Positions 23,201 to 35,401 of a DNA stretch of 64,000 nt are shown here, piece by piece (position 1 is the stretch's first letter; each line of letters opens with the position of its first letter). The notes under the pieces are model-generated. The model had not been told where the DNA came from and did not search any database. It worked only from the letters and a program-made list of their open reading frames with translations. The stretch is from Aspergillus flavus (lineage: Eukaryota; Ascomycota; Eurotiomycetes; Eurotiales; Aspergillaceae): positions 1,302,001 through 1,366,000 of the forward strand of contig NC_092409.1 in NCBI RefSeq assembly GCF_009017415.1. The letters are read 5' to 3'. Made by a program: the position numbers and the translations under genes.

Positions 23201-26200
23201 GACACGGGTAGGTGGAATGTTTGGTGTGCACTCCTTCGAGGAGACAACATAGTCGAGACACTGGTGAACAATCTGGGCAAATAGCAAGGTCCTTGTGAAG
23301 CGTGGAAGTCCGATAAATGCCCCAGAAGTGATACGCCGGAGTTTAGGTTCAAACACCACATCGGATGGCTTTTTGCCAGTTTTCTTGGCCATCCATTCCT
23401 TATATATATTCTCCGCTTCGTCTCGCTGGTTTTTGGTGTAGTGGGCGCTGTACGGGTCGATGAGATCAATGTATTGGGATTTGAGTTCGAAGGTGCCGGT
23501 ATCATTCAGCCCTTCAGGGGGGCGGAACCCTGCTACCTCTTCCAGCACGTCCTGGAACATGTCCGAGTCTAGCAGCTTGTCACTGAGGCGGGTCGATAGG
23601 TCCGAGAATGATAGAGGCTTGAAGCACAAAACGTGTGCAATGTCACGACGAATATTTTCGCTCATCGCGGCATCGCCATCATCTATAGCCGTGAGAGAGT
23701 TCCGATCCGTCAACAAGATGACAAGCAAATGCACGAACTCCTCGGCGACATCGATGATCTGGTTATCTTCGTAGCCAGCACGTGGCATATAGTTCCTCGT
23801 CATCCAGTCAACCATTCCAAATCTATCCGCAATAGACGCGAGGACACGGCTTGGGTTACATGTTACCAGAGCCGTCTGAAGCAGGAAGATATCACGGTAG
23901 TATGCGAAATCGCGAGACGATACACCTCGGTATTGTGACATCTGATGCCGGAGACTTAGCCCGTTGCGGACCCACATGCCTGCCTTCATCTGGGCCAGCC
24001 AGGCACAAACCCTGAGAGGGTAGTCGAACATTGACAGAAGCAAATCCTCTGGGGCAAGGCTGCTATCATGAATAAAATTGTCGTTCGCAATCTGTGCTGC
24101 CTCAAGTAGGGTATCGCGCATCAAAGAGCTGCTCATGTTACGACCACATTCAAGTAGCCAGGAAAGAGTGTAGTGCAACGCATGATGAAAACTGATAGAG
24201 CCTCGTTCAACGACGAAGTCTACGACACGGTGGCGTGAAACCTGACCCGGTTGATCGTCGCCCTCGAAGTCAAAGAACGGCAAGGATTTGAACTTAACGT
24301 ACTCCTTGATCTCCGCCTGGTCAAAACGCTTGCGCTCGATTCCAGTGGAGTGGGCAACGGCGGAAACAGTAGCCACTTTAAGTGCTCGCAGCAAGTTCTC
24401 ACCGCCGTCGACGTCGGGATTACGGAATGCTTCGCAGAATTGACGGCACAGCCTATTTATCTCCCGCATGAGAATAGATGCGCTAATCCAAGCGTCCGTC
24501 TCATACTCGACGTGCTCCCCTACGGCACGGACGTTGGGGCAGATACCCTGCGAGAGCTTGACCAAATCCAAGAACTGACAGAGATATTGTTCTTCGGTCC
24601 GCACGCGGTTCTGTACATACTCAGACTGCAGAAGATACCGTAGATCCAAGAAGAAGTGGTAAAGGCGCCTATTTGTCACGGAGCCAGCGTCGAACGCCAG
24701 CGTTGCATTGGGGTTTACCTCGTATGGCTCACCAACTTGCCTCGTAGTTAAGAAAGTATACAAGATAGACATGACCTTAGTCAAGAAGTTCCCTCGAAGG
24801 ACTATCTCCTCCGTGATTGAAGGCGTGGTAAGAAGCTGCAAGGAGAGGTTGACAATGGAATGATCTGGCTCTCTATCGGCAATCAGGTAAAGTTGCGCAA
24901 GTGCAGTGTAAAGAGCAGACAGGCGCAAGCCCATGATCCGCTTGAACTGAGGGACATTCACGACAGTGCCAATGTAGAGATCGCGAAGATCGGTACGTGT
25001 CTTCTTCCAAAGTCTGAGGTCGAAAAGAATCATCCAGTCGAGACGCGTGCGCTGCCATAAATCCTCATATGGGGGGACATTGTCCCCTCTCTTAGGTACG
25101 GACGATCTGACTTGCCAGTAACTTGGGGTCTTTGCCGGGGAAGGCTTGACTACACCAGAGGGTGTCTTGGGGATGGGAACGTAAGACGCCGAGACATCAT
25201 CGTGTGTCTCACTGGAGACCGAATCATTAGGGGCAGTCTGCGCCTCGGTTTCAATTGCTTCTGCATGTGGTTGCTCCTCCTCTTCCTCCTCCTGTTGCTG
25301 CTGTTCGGGGTTCTGTCGCTGACGAGCGAACCCTAAGAGAGCTTGGATAGTGTCCAGTGCATCATCCGCATTTTCCATCACCATATCCTCGTCTTCATCT
25401 TCCACTTCCTGGCGCAACCTATTCAAATCCATCTCTATGTCTTCGTCTTCATCGTCGGCATCATCATCATGACCCTCAACAAAATCTTCATCGTCCTCAC
25501 CGTCTTCGTTGGCGCCCTGCTCATCGCCATTTTCGATATCCTCATCCTCGTCATCATCATCCGCGGCCAATACTACTTGACCCTGAGGAGATACCGTGAG
25601 CATTACGGTACGATACGGTGCATTGTCCGACTTCTCCTGGTCATCGATACCTTTCATACCAATATCTGCATTGAAGGCTCCGCTGCCGCGACGCCATGGG
25701 CTCAACAGTTCCTCACAGACGGTATGGCGTAAAATCTCGTTGTCCTCAAGAACGCTGCATCCCGAAATGTCTGCCAGCCACTCGACGATGGTCCCGCACA
25801 TTTGCTCGCGGAACGTATCCCGGGCGGACCGAATCGTAACGGTGACCTTGATCTGTTCGATAATCTTTGACACGGCCAACAACCTTTGCAAATCCTTCGA
25901 GTACTTGACCACACTCCGTCCATAATCATTGGTCTCTTGCGCCCTATCGTTTCCAAAGGAATCCCGCTCTCGACAAGCCCGGCTCACTTGATGAGCAACA
26001 TCGCGAATGGTATGCTTCTCATCGTTCCACAACGCGAGCGCAAACTCCGGCTCTTCCTCAGCCAAGTCACCCTCACCATACCACCCTGGACGTAGCCGTG
26101 ATGCCTCTTCGTCCTGCCTGATACCCTCTTCCGTCTTCGGCAATCTCAGCTGCTCTGGCGAGCAAGAGAGCACATCACAGAAATAGTCGAGCGCTCGAGC

Positions 26201-26743
26201 GACAGTCAGCCGAATATTATCCACCCACTCCCGCGGGAGCGGAGCCTGCTCCCGCTCCTTGCCCTTTTTATCGCCGCTATCTGTATGGATCGCACAGAAC
26301 AAGGGCAGTCGCCAGGCCTCCTCATCACCGCAGTCGCAGCATCCGCAATTCCCCGAGGAAAGAGAAATCTGGTACTGATGGCCGGTGTGGTCGGATGAGT
26401 CGAAACAGCGGCTGCAAAGCACGCAGGTATCATCCGCAGCGCAAGTGATGCATCGATACGTCGCCTCCCCGGCTCGGAAGATATGACCACAACGCTTGCC
26501 CCGCGCAGCTTCGGTATATTCTGCACCTTCCTTGGCGCCCTGAGCTTCAGCTAGCTTCCACGGCCCGGTTGGCAGCCCCTCGGGGAATAGCTGTCGAAGG
26601 CGTTCTTCGTTATGACCGGTAAGCGAACGGAAGAGGAGCTCGAGCAGATCTTTCTCTGCTTGGGGACCGTAGCGGTAGTTATGATTGGAAGGAAGCCGTT
26701 GAAGGCCTTCACCAAGGATCCTCTCACATTCTGTAAGCATCAT
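20243..26743 (-). CDS. ubr1: E3 ubiquitin-protein ligase UBR1 (N-recognin)
   Basis: Exons 20568-26743 and 20243-20510 flank a 57-nt intron (GTATGT donor, CCAG acceptor), giving 2147 aa. The UBR box lies at about residues 84-153: RCGHIF, CITC, CVLCSRCF, HTGHQY and GNCGCCDCGDEEAW provide its zinc ligands and recognise basic N-degrons. A highly acidic Asp/Glu stretch follows at about 395-465. A RING-type domain begins near residue 1355 (CILCQEE, later CGHIMHYSCFE and FVCPLCK). The C-terminal cap is completed only after splicing, with KCGKNIGLFINIRKC and LYLHNHHGSW. The protein should recognise destabilising N-terminal residues and ubiquitinate substrates with an E2 of the Rad6 type. Length is close to that of other fungal UBR1 proteins. 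The last exon is needed for a full-length cap. Confidence 0.95.
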
Positions 26744-27581
26744 TTATCGTCTCTAGTCTGAGAAGACGAGACGCATCCAATTTGCACGGGTATAGAGTGA
26801 GGAGGGTGTTCGGCGAGCTAACAGCTCCGTGTGGCGGGACGGAACTGTAGTCCGGTCTGTTCCACCGCGATAAGGAATGAACAAAATCTCTCGAGTGCGT
26901 TAAAAGGCTCCTCGAATGGGAAATTTGGTGGTATGTGCAAAGCGGGGTTTGATTAGATTAGGGTGAGGCTAGTCAAAAAGGAAAAAGACGAGAAGAAAAA
27001 CCTATCAGTGAACGCTTAGTGATCCGACATTCTAAAGGGATCGATGTCACTGTTGGGGGGGGGAAGATTTGGTGGGATTAAATGCGAAAACACACCCAAC
27101 GGGCAAACCCACCCATAAAGTCTTTCAGGTCATTAATAGCATTCATACAAAACTCTTCGCCTCTTTCATAGATAGCGAAGGGAACTCACTGTCAAACAAA
27201 AAGGTATTGAGTTAACAAAGCAAGAGCATTTCGCCGTAAAGAGCGATTGTAAAGGTCCGAGTCCCGACGGTGGTTGTGCTGGTTGGATTTATCCTCTAAG
27301 TATGACATCGAACAACGGCTCTCTTGGCGCCACTACCATCTTGCAGCTCATGTTCTCCCCACCACCGGAAGCATAATTTATAGACCACAGGTGAATGCAG
27401 GAGCACAGTGATTGGTTAGGGAAAATGAAGCAAGTGAATTCGGAGGTGAATACAGTGTTAAAAAATCTATTTCATACAAGGCACACGCAGCATATACCAA
27501 TGTCTCTCCAGTGCTCGGCTGTATTATAACATGGGACCGACAACCTTCCCCAGAATGGCTCCATCAATTACTGCTTTTTCT
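26744..27581. other. ubr1 promoter and qcr9 3' flank
   Basis: About 840 bp without a supportable gene. It holds the upstream region of ubr1 (start at 26743) and the downstream region of qcr9. A short run of G residues lies near 27,055. No TATA box is obvious at a useful distance, which is common for housekeeping promoters. Confidence 0.5.
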
Positions 27582-28074
27582 TTACTCGTCATCCTCCTCA
27601 TCCTTGACCATGTACTGGTGCTTGATGTCCTTCCATTGACGCTGTAGAATCCGTCAGTGTTATAGTCCTTGATGATCCCGATTCGTCAGGGTCGGAAGTT
27701 AGAAACATACGCCGCGGTTCATGGCATCCCAGATGCGGTTGGAGGCCGAGTCATAGGCACTGTTTGTGGAAAGCTGGTCAGCAGTCTGTTATAACAGACC
27801 AATATCAGGTCGACACGCACATCTCGAAAGCGAAGGCACTGGTGAAGATGGCCGTGAGGTAAACGGCGTTCCTGCGGATCAGGCCCCTAAATACCGTTGA
27901 AAGATCACAGGTTAGCGAGACCGAAGATATATTCAACGAGACCGTCGTTGGGTGATCCGGGGAGGGGAGACATGCTGGTAGATAGCGGAAGCAATCTGGA
28001 GCGGTAACCACTGTTGTTAGCCATTGAACATCATTAGTCAATTCCAAGCAAGAATCACTTACAGCGCCGGCCAT
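27582..28074 (-). CDS. qcr9: Cytochrome bc1 complex subunit 9 (QCR9)
   Basis: There are five very small exons: 28063-28074, 27976-27995, 27821-27886, 27711-27759 and 27582-27641. They give 68 aa. The spliced protein begins MAGAIASAIYQGLIRRN and ends in WKDIKHQYM plus an acidic tail. It aligns residue for residue with yeast Qcr9 around the Arg-Asn that precedes the single membrane helix (AVYLTAIFTSAFAFE) and the C-terminal WKD motif. The protein sits in the mitochondrial inner membrane as a small subunit of ubiquinol-cytochrome c reductase. Intron 2 (27887-27975) needs a GC donor (GCATGT), since the only nearby GT breaks the frame. It shares a 389-bp divergent promoter with the PYM gene. Confidence 0.9.
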
Positions 28075-28463
28075 TGTGACGAGTTTGAATTAGGGAATGA
28101 GGGCGGAAAAAGAGAGGGAGGCAGCAAGGAGACGGGGACTATGTCACAATGGAGGAATGCGAGGTTGAAGTTTCGAAGTTGGCCGGCGCGAAAAGCAGCG
28201 GGAATCACCGGGACGCTGATTGGACGGCCGGAACGAAGTGTGCGCAGAGCCTCCGAGTGGCCGCCTCAGGAAACCACCTCAACTCACGCACTCGGCCCTA
28301 CAAAATTATTGTGGCCCAATTCCTCTTGCCTCATACCTCGTCACGGTTAGATCCCCCCGGAAGCTCCAATAATTACAGGATATTCCTTAAACTACTTTCC
28401 TTCCACTCGACCGGAGGTAACACAAGTAAAGCCTACCGAATCCCACATTTATCCCCCACAGCT
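28075..28463. promoter_or_regulatory. Shared divergent promoter of qcr9 and PYM
   Basis: These 389 bp separate the start codons of qcr9 (minus) and PYM (plus). The plus-strand frame of PYM stays open upstream to 28149, but that extension lacks family similarity and overlaps the qcr9 upstream region, so the whole interval is treated as a bidirectional promoter. No TATA box is evident. Confidence 0.55.
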
Positions 28464-29120
28464 ATGGCTTCCACGAACTCGGGAATTACTACGGACGCAG
28501 CGACCGGAGAACGCTATATCCCCTCATCGGTTCGTGCCGATGGCTCTAAACGCCGCGAAATTCGTGTTCGACCCGGCTATCGCCCCCCCGAGGATGTGGA
28601 GCTGTATAAGAATCGTGCTGCACAAGCCTGGAAGAACCGTGGTAACACCGGAGTGCCTGGTGCAGAAAGTTTAAAAAACGAGAATGAAAGCCCGGCTAAA
28701 ACAGGCACGGCGGCTAGTAACAAGAATGCCAAGCGAAGGGAAGCGAAGAAGAAAGCAAAGGCAGCTCAGGAAGGAACCGCTACTACCGAGGGCAAAAATG
28801 TGACCGAAATCGACAACTGGCGTGCCCCGGCTTCCGGCGCCGATAAGAAGCAATCTAATGGACCAGATAAGGCAACTGGAGGATCTGAAGAAACAGTCGA
28901 TCTAGAAGCCGAGAACGAAAAGAAGGCGCGCAATCTGAAGAAGAAACTCCGCCAAGCACGCGACCTACGGGACAAGAAGAACCAAGGAGAAGCCCTGCTT
29001 CCCGAGCAACTGGAGAAGGTAATCAAGATCCAGGAACTGATCCGCCAGCTTGACGCACTCGGATTTGATTCGAACGGTGACAAGAAGGACGACTCTGCGG
29101 AGAAGGAAGAGAAAGTCTGA
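28464..29120 (+). CDS. PYM/WIBG-family partner of Y14 and Mago
   Basis: This is a single-exon gene of 218 aa. The N-terminal block GERYIPSSVRADGSKRREIR followed by VRPGYRPPEDVE is the conserved Mago-Y14-binding segment of PYM, which removes exon-junction complexes from mRNA at the ribosome. The remainder is charged: a basic Lys/Arg/Ala-rich coil around residues 75-95, an acidic linker, and a predicted helix rich in RQARDLRDKK near the C-terminus. The frame is open further upstream, but Met at 28464 (MASTNSG) is chosen because it directly precedes the conserved block and has A at -3 context (GCTATGG). It is convergent with hem14 downstream. Confidence 0.88.
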   Translation: MASTNSGITTDAATGERYIPSSVRADGSKRREIRVRPGYRPPEDVELYKNRAAQAWKNRGNTGVPGAESLKNENESPAKTGTAASNKNAKRREAKKKAKAAQEGTATTEGKNVTEIDNWRAPASGADKKQSNGPDKATGGSEETVDLEAENEKKARNLKKKLRQARDLRDKKNQGEALLPEQLEKVIKIQELIRQLDALGFDSNGDKKDDSAEKEEKV

Positions 29121-29691
29121 ATCCGATATGACATATGATCGATCACGTATGTTATGTTAATACCGCGGTTCTTCCGGCGGCCGTTCGATAATGGACAGCC
29201 TACCTATTAGTATCGATGTTGATAGTCGGAAAGGACTTTTCCCGCGAAACTTTTTTCGAGTTGACTTGCGCCTCTGTGGTACTACACAACCGCTCTTATC
29301 TGGTGAGACGGTCCTTGGCCACATCGCGGGTGGAATTTCAATCTGAACTGCATATATGCAGCTACCAGCGTACTACCGCCTATCAACTACTCGAGGAACT
29401 CTGATATGGAAAATCCCAGTGAACGCCTTGTCACTCATACAGAGGCACTGACCTATGAATTAGAGTAATAAAAGACTCTGGCTATCCGTCTCATATTCTA
29501 TGTGGCACGTGTCTGTTCTTTACTTTGACTTGGATGTATCTATCAGTCACTATGGACCCGTTTGAGCAGCTCGTTACGCATTATATCTCAGAAGACAAGT
29601 CTCCAATACTTCGAATTTTCTCATATGTTGTCGAGATTAGCACGAGTCTATATTACACAGGGTCATAGAGTTCAGTAGAAGAAACTCTAGC
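29121..29691. other. 3' flanks of convergent PYM and hem14 genes
   Basis: A 571-bp gap between two stop codons on opposite strands. Only a short plus-strand frame of 62 codons is open, without family features. I read it as UTR and spacer sequence. Confidence 0.55.
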
Positions 29692-31623
29692 TCAAAAATG
29701 TTTGCGCTCGGTCCTGTACACCTCAGCCCATCGTACAGGAGATGTGACGATGCCGCCCTCCAACTCCCATTTTTCATAGTCGAACCTCCTCCAGGGGCGA
29801 TCGCCGTCACCGGGGCCCAGCTTTCGAGCACCGACGCCGAACGACGCCGCTAAATACCCCTGTCGGATACAGTCCGTCACACCAACACCATTATACCAAC
29901 TTCCTGCCAGAGTAAGTCTATTGTTAAGCTCGTGCCGTGTGGACCGAGACAGTTCGCGCATGCGAGACAAGTGTCCCACAGTGTATTGAGGAATGGCATT
30001 CCGCTGCAGCCGGCTGCTCGTTAGAGTGGGCGCATCCGTAATGCCCAGATGCCGGTGAAGCAACGCACGAGACATTGCAACAGCTGTGTCATGGTCGGGA
30101 TAATCGGACTCTTTCCACCCATCCCACCAATGGCCACCCATCATCACTGTAAGCTTAGTGCCGGGTGCAGTATCTTGACCCACGCTAGAATCAGATCCAA
30201 ATATAACCCCTAATGCCCTCTCGGGATTCTGCTCATAAGGGATCGATCGCGGTATGAGATATCCAAAGCCGCTGACCGGGAGGAGGTCTGGGTTAGGGAA
30301 ATACAAGTTGACAACCATGACTGTTACAGCATAATTGTGCTCTTGAAGGTTCCGAATAGTACTTTGAGGTACTTTCTGGTCTTTGACTGTCGTAGTCGCG
30401 AGCTTGTTTGCCAGTTCGGGAGCTGGAATTGTAGCAATCACGCGGTTGTGGATTCGAGACCTGTCCTGTCCAGATCCAACCTACAGAATATACGTGTTAG
30501 TAGACCATCCAATAACAAGGAATAGTAGCATCTTCCGGTGGCTTACAATAAGATCGTCAGTCATCGGGTTCTGAGTAATGGACTTAACGTCCGTATTTGC
30601 CAACACGTCAACCTTCTTGGATTTCTTCAAAGCGTCGACCAGGGCGTCCGAGAGCTGGCTCAGACCGTCTTTCAACGTCAAAACGCTAGTCTTGTTGACG
30701 AGCGTCCGTAAGCTTTTCCAGTACATCCCAGGTTTCTCATGTGCGACAGATTCCAAGGCCAACAGGTCATCCATGGCCATAAGCTTGACATCCGACATCA
30801 GAGAATTAATGTAGCCTCCGATAACTCGGCGGTCATCATTTTCAAGGTCCCGGAAGGTACCCAGCAGTGTCTGCGCGCTTAACCGACTTATGTCGCCCGC
30901 ATAGATACCATGGAACAAAGCTGAAACGAGGTTGTCTGCTACCTCCGGGCACAATCGGCGCGACACGAAGTCCGCAACGGATTCGTCGGAGTTAAATGTT
31001 TTGTGGTCCGGAGGAGCGCGGACTGGCTCCAAGAGAGCACTCGCAATTAGGCCCTCGAAGACCGGCTCACGTAACATAGCAAATAGCGGATTTGTAATAT
31101 TTTCTATCGGTCCGGCATTGGGGTCGGGTGCGGGCATACGGACGAGATGGTCGGGATAGTAGATATAACGATTGCGCGCAGCAGGCGATGAGCTGCTGGT
31201 TAAGAGAACGTCATCATGTAGACCTAACTCGACGAGCTGTTGTAGGGTGTAGAACGTGTTAGCTCTTGACACCATTCGTAGGATAGGGCAATATATGGAC
31301 TACTCTACCAGATCGAGAAGGGGTAGGCACGAGGGGACTGCGGTCCGCAAGGTCCGCGGGCCATACTCAAAAACGACGTTTCCACCTTCGACCGGAATCT
31401 TTTCTGACAGTAGCCAGCCCCCTACACGAGGAGCCTTCTCGTATAGTGTGATCTTGGAGCAATTGGGGTCCTGCGATAGCCGATACGCTGCTGTGAGACC
31501 GGTGATGCCACCGCCAATGACGGCGGCATCGTACGTTGAGGAGTATCTCTGGCCGATGCGGGCGAACGCCAATGGCGTGCGCACCCCCCTTAGTGCACGG
31601 CTAGGGACACATGGTAGTCTCAT
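29692..31623 (-). CDS. hem14: Protoporphyrinogen oxidase
   Basis: Exons 31309-31623, 30547-31236 and 29692-30480, with introns of 72 and 66 nt, give 597 aa. The first ATG at 31623 starts an Arg-rich presequence (MRLPCVPSRALRGVR) suited to mitochondrial import. It is followed by the FAD dinucleotide-binding motif AAVIGGGITGLTAAYRL and then GGWLLSE and the GPRTLR block typical of the family. The C-terminus carries the second FAD-contact region, NRLTLAGSWYNGVGV and DCIRQG. The enzyme oxidises protoporphyrinogen IX to protoporphyrin IX on the inner mitochondrial membrane, the penultimate step of haem synthesis. The open frame continues 13 codons above this ATG but has no earlier ATG. Confidence 0.93.
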
Positions 31624-32078
31624 CTCCGCAATTAGAGAGGATGAAACTGCGAGTGAGGACAAAAGAAGAGCATGGTTGGAAAAATAAAAGGTGGGAAAGT
31701 TGCTGGTTTACTCCATCAGGTGAGCTGCTCCAGGCTGCCGACGGCCGGCGGTGAAATTGCCTGGAAATGACATAAATTTCCCAGTACTGTTCAGTATTAA
31801 TGGTATGATGGTTAACAACGGTTTGAAAAAAAAAAAAGAAGAAGAAGACAACGCCATGCAATGGCGTCGGAAATTTCATGATATGATTGATATCCAGATC
31901 TATTTACAAAGCCAGTTTGATATTCTTTCTGCCAGTCCTATAGATAAATTCAAGCAAACGCCCTTGCCACCAGTCACCCATCGTCCGCACGGAAAATAAT
32001 ACATGATATGATATTAAACCACATGGGGAATTTTAACTGTGAGATCATCAAAAGAAATCATAGAGATCGCTCTTCTGG
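31624..32078. other. hem14 upstream region and nab2 3' flank
   Basis: About 450 bp without a supportable gene. A homopolymer-rich stretch (poly-A then GAA repeats on the plus strand) lies near 31,825-31,845. It contains the hem14 promoter and the nab2 terminator region. Confidence 0.5.
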
Positions 32079-33636
32079 TTATGTCGCAATCTCTTGGTTG
32101 TTTTGGGAAGCCTCTTCGGCGCCACCGGGTTTGATCAGTTCCTCTGCACCGTCCTCCTCGGACACGAATTTCCTCTCGCTCACATGCTGCTTCTCTTGCC
32201 CATCAGCAGTCCACACCTTGTCCGCGAATGCTCCTTTCTGGCCCTCGGCGTGCTTGTAGGGGCACGAGGGGTTGAGACAAGGATTGAACTTGCAAGGTGT
32301 CTGAACATGCGTGAACTTGCACCCTTCGGTCGAGCAATCTGCGCCATTCCTGCAAAGAGGCATCGAGGGATGTTTGAAGTGGCAGTGGGGGTTGGCACAA
32401 TGAGGGAAGAACTTGCACAGCTCTTCGGCTTGGTGCGCTGACTTAACGGCGGGCGACGGATGGCGACCGGTGCACTTCCTGTTCTTGCAAGCGGCTCCAT
32501 AAGAACATGCGTCAGACACATCGACGGGAGTGCCCTCGGGGGCAGCTGGCGACTGATGCGCAAATGGGCAATCTCTCCGGGTACACCGGAGATTGAAGCG
32601 ACATATCGAGTCCGTATTGCTTTCATCCTGCTCACCACCCTGGTCAGGCTTTGTGTCCATATCGGTATCGGCATTTCTGTCGTCTCTCTTGTTAAAGGGC
32701 CGGCGTCCCTGCTGGCGTTCCACGCGGTCAAACAATGAACGGCCCTGTTGCGGTCCGTTTTGTTGGAAAGCTGGGTTGATTGCTGGAGATACAAAGCCAG
32801 GCATAAACTGAGACATCATCCTTGCCTGCTCTTCGAGTAGAGACATGAGATGCATCTGATCTTGCGGTGTCATGTTCATCATGTTTGCGGGGCCACCCGG
32901 CATTTGATTGGGTCCCATACCCATTCCACCCATCTGACGTCCGCCCGACATCCTTCCTCCTCCATGCTGATGGAAGCGACCCTTTGTATGGTCCCGGCCA
33001 TGAGAGTTGATACGTCCACTACCGCCCTGGCCGCGGACGCGGTGTAACGCAGAATCGCCACGGTCTAATTGCCGATTTATCTGGTTGAGCATCCTACCCC
33101 TGCCGGCTGGTCTGTTGTTGCGCATTGCTTTCGGTCCTGTAGGTCTATTGTTTTTTTATGTCAGCCCTAGTCACAACCACAGAATCGAAGGGAGAAACCC
33201 ACATCGTATCGTTCGCAGCTCCGGTATCGCCCATACTCATATCGGCATCCATAGCGCCATCTCCAGTCATCATCGCTTGGTTGTTGGCAGCCTCTTGATC
33301 GTTAAAGGATGGAATGGCCTGCGCAGGGTCGGTTTCAATTGATGGTTGAATACCCCCGCCGTTGATCTGTTGGTTGAGGAATTCGACCTGTTCAAAGAGC
33401 CATCGTGAAAAGTCCAGAGCCTGTGTATCGCCTTCACCGAGTCCGAGGAGATCGTTGGAGAGTTCGCCAGCAATCTGTTCTTGTGTCTTGCCGTTGACAA
33501 GCATGAGAATCACATATTCGGTCAACGCTGAATCATCGCCGCCGTCGGAGCTCCATCCCATCTCTACCAGCTTCGGCTGGATGACATTACTCAAGGCCTC
33601 CGCAAGGGGAGTACCAACAGCAACTACCGTAGTCAT
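32079..33636 (-). CDS. nab2: Nuclear poly(A)-RNA-binding protein Nab2 (CCCH zinc fingers)
   Basis: Exons 33203-33636 and 32079-33144 (58-nt intron, donor GTGGGT) give 499 aa. The N-terminal domain (about 1-95, with WSSDGGDDSALTEYVILMLV) matches the PWI-like helical domain of Nab2. The spliced junction restores IPTGPKAMRN, followed by an Arg/Gly-rich RGG-like segment and a Met/Gly/Gln-rich stretch. Five C-x5-C-x4-6-C-x3-H fingers follow at about residues 325-455, starting at CRFNLRC, CSYGAAC, CKFFPHC, CRNGADC and CKFNPC. These bind poly(A). The protein should control poly(A) tail length and mRNA export in the nucleus. Confidence 0.93.
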
Positions 33637-34651
33637 GGCGTAGATTTCAGGCAGTCGAAGTCCGGCCCGAGGGGAAAGATAACGAAGAGAGGTGAAGAAA
33701 GCTGCCCAATCACTCGCAGTCGCGCAACCGCGTTGAAAACCTGTTTATAAAGACCTCCTTTGTCTTGCCTAACAAACAGTCGGACAAAGACTAAACAGTG
33801 AGGTGTTGTTCGAAAAGTGGAAGATAACGAGGGTATAACAATGAGTTCGTTGTTTTTTTCATTTCATGACAAGGAACTTTGGTGATGATGAAAGGTGCCA
33901 AGAATCTCCAGCCACATCGTCACGTGTGACAGCTGCGGGTGGCGGTCTTTTGTGCAAACAGCACAAACATCTGGCACTTTCTGGGAAGGGAAGCGGTATA
34001 CTCCGTGCAATCTTCATGGCGAAGAAAATGGCCTTAGCACTAATATCTCTACAAAATACGGCTCATTTTTTTTTTTTTTCAAAATACTTTTGTGAAACTT
34101 TAGCCATTATCTCAATCTTTACATATAGTTTTGACTTTGCAAGATTCAATTTCGGTGGTGTTACAGGCTAGGACTCCTAGCGTAGCCAGAGATTCTACTG
34201 ATCAGCCCCTCCAAATATGGTCAACACTTTAACTACTGTTGGCTGTAGCAACACCAATTAAGCTGTAATACATCAAACATATACGCGTACTGCTTGTTGA
34301 AAGTAAAAGAAACGGAGGGGGAGACATATACCATGATTCTCTTGAATTCAAGATACTCATCGTGTTCTACTAAAGAAGTTCTACCCGTACTGTACTACTA
34401 TATATCTCCCAAAGCAGATGCAAACCGACACCACGTGCGGATCATCACGCCATCAAACGGCCCCATTGCATCGTCTTACCACTGACTCATTCTGTAGAAA
34501 TCGAGATAAGATATACTACAGTAACAGCTTGACCAGCGGTAATTATACACAATCCCACAACCAATGAGTCAGTAGCAAAAACAACCAACAACCCAAGTGG
34601 CAGTGACCCAACAAAGCCCTAAAAAAGTCAGCATCATCATCACCAAAAGAC
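33637..34651. other. Intergenic stretch between divergent nab2 and HAD genes
   Basis: A kilobase that holds the two divergent promoters. A poly-T tract of about 17 nt lies near 34,062-34,080. Small open frames at 33,866-34,171 and 34,294-34,485 have no family features. Nothing else is seen. Confidence 0.5.
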
Positions 34652-35401
34652 ATGTCCCAAAACAACCACAACCAAGATTCACACACTATTAAAGAATCCC
34701 TATCCACAAAAACATGGTTCGGCTTCGACCTCGATGACACACTACATTCATTCCGCAAGGCATCAGCCCAAGCATCCTCAGCCGTATTCACAACCCTCCA
34801 TGAAGAAAACCCGAATATCAACATCGACGATCTCAAAACATCCTACCGGGACATCCTCGTCTCAACAACAGCAGGTGCATTCGCCGATGGAAGGACATCA
34901 ACCGAGTATCGTAGAGAACGGTTCTCGCTTCTTCTCCGGGCCCATGGATTAGAGGTCACGACGGAGAGACTGGATCGTCTTTTGGATGTTTATAAACGTA
35001 GTCTAAGGGAAGCGCTGACGCTGAAACCGGGGGCTCTTGACTTACTTCAATGTATTAAGAGGCGAGGGAAGAAGGTTATTGTGGTGACGGAGGGGCCGCA
35101 GGATGCGCAGTTGTGGACTGTGGAGGAACTTGGGTTGAGGCCTTATGTTGATGTGCTTGTTACGACGAATGAGATTGGGAAGTCGAAGGTTGAGGGGCTG
35201 TTTTCTGCTGTGTTGGATAAGTATGGGATTGTTGCGTCGGATATGGTTTATGTGGGGGATAATGAGAAACGGGATGTTGTACCGGCGCGGGAGGCTGGGA
35301 TTTTGGCTGTGTTGTTTGATGAGATGGGGGGTTGTTCGTTTGATGACTTTGCTGCGCTGAGGATTGACTCTTTAGGGAAGTTGGGGGATCTGTTAGAGTA
35401 G
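34652..35401 (+). CDS. HAD-superfamily hydrolase (probable phosphatase)
   Basis: This is a single-exon gene of 249 aa with all four HAD motifs. Motif I is FDLDDTL with nucleophile Asp26 and acid/base Asp28. Motif II is IVVTEGPQ, motif III is the lysine of EIGKSKVEG, and motif IV is YVGDNEKRDVVPAREAG. A helical cap of about 90 residues lies between motifs I and II, as in C1-type members such as phosphoglycolate phosphatase or pyrimidine 5'-nucleotidase relatives. The substrate cannot be read from the sequence. It is convergent with the exporter gene and could be a neighbour rather than a member of the cluster beginning next to it. Confidence 0.85.
   Translation: MSQNNHNQDSHTIKESLSTKTWFGFDLDDTLHSFRKASAQASSAVFTTLHEENPNINIDDLKTSYRDILVSTTAGAFADGRTSTEYRRERFSLLLRAHGLEVTTERLDRLLDVYKRSLREALTLKPGALDLLQCIKRRGKKVIVVTEGPQDAQLWTVEELGLRPYVDVLVTTNEIGKSKVEGLFSAVLDKYGIVASDMVYVGDNEKRDVVPAREAGILAVLFDEMGGCSFDDFAALRIDSLGKLGDLLE

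Noticed and set aside
28149..28463. In-frame upstream extension of the PYM gene
   Set aside because: The extra 105 residues have no similarity to PYM and cover the divergent promoter. The ATG at 28464 sits right before the conserved Mago-binding block.
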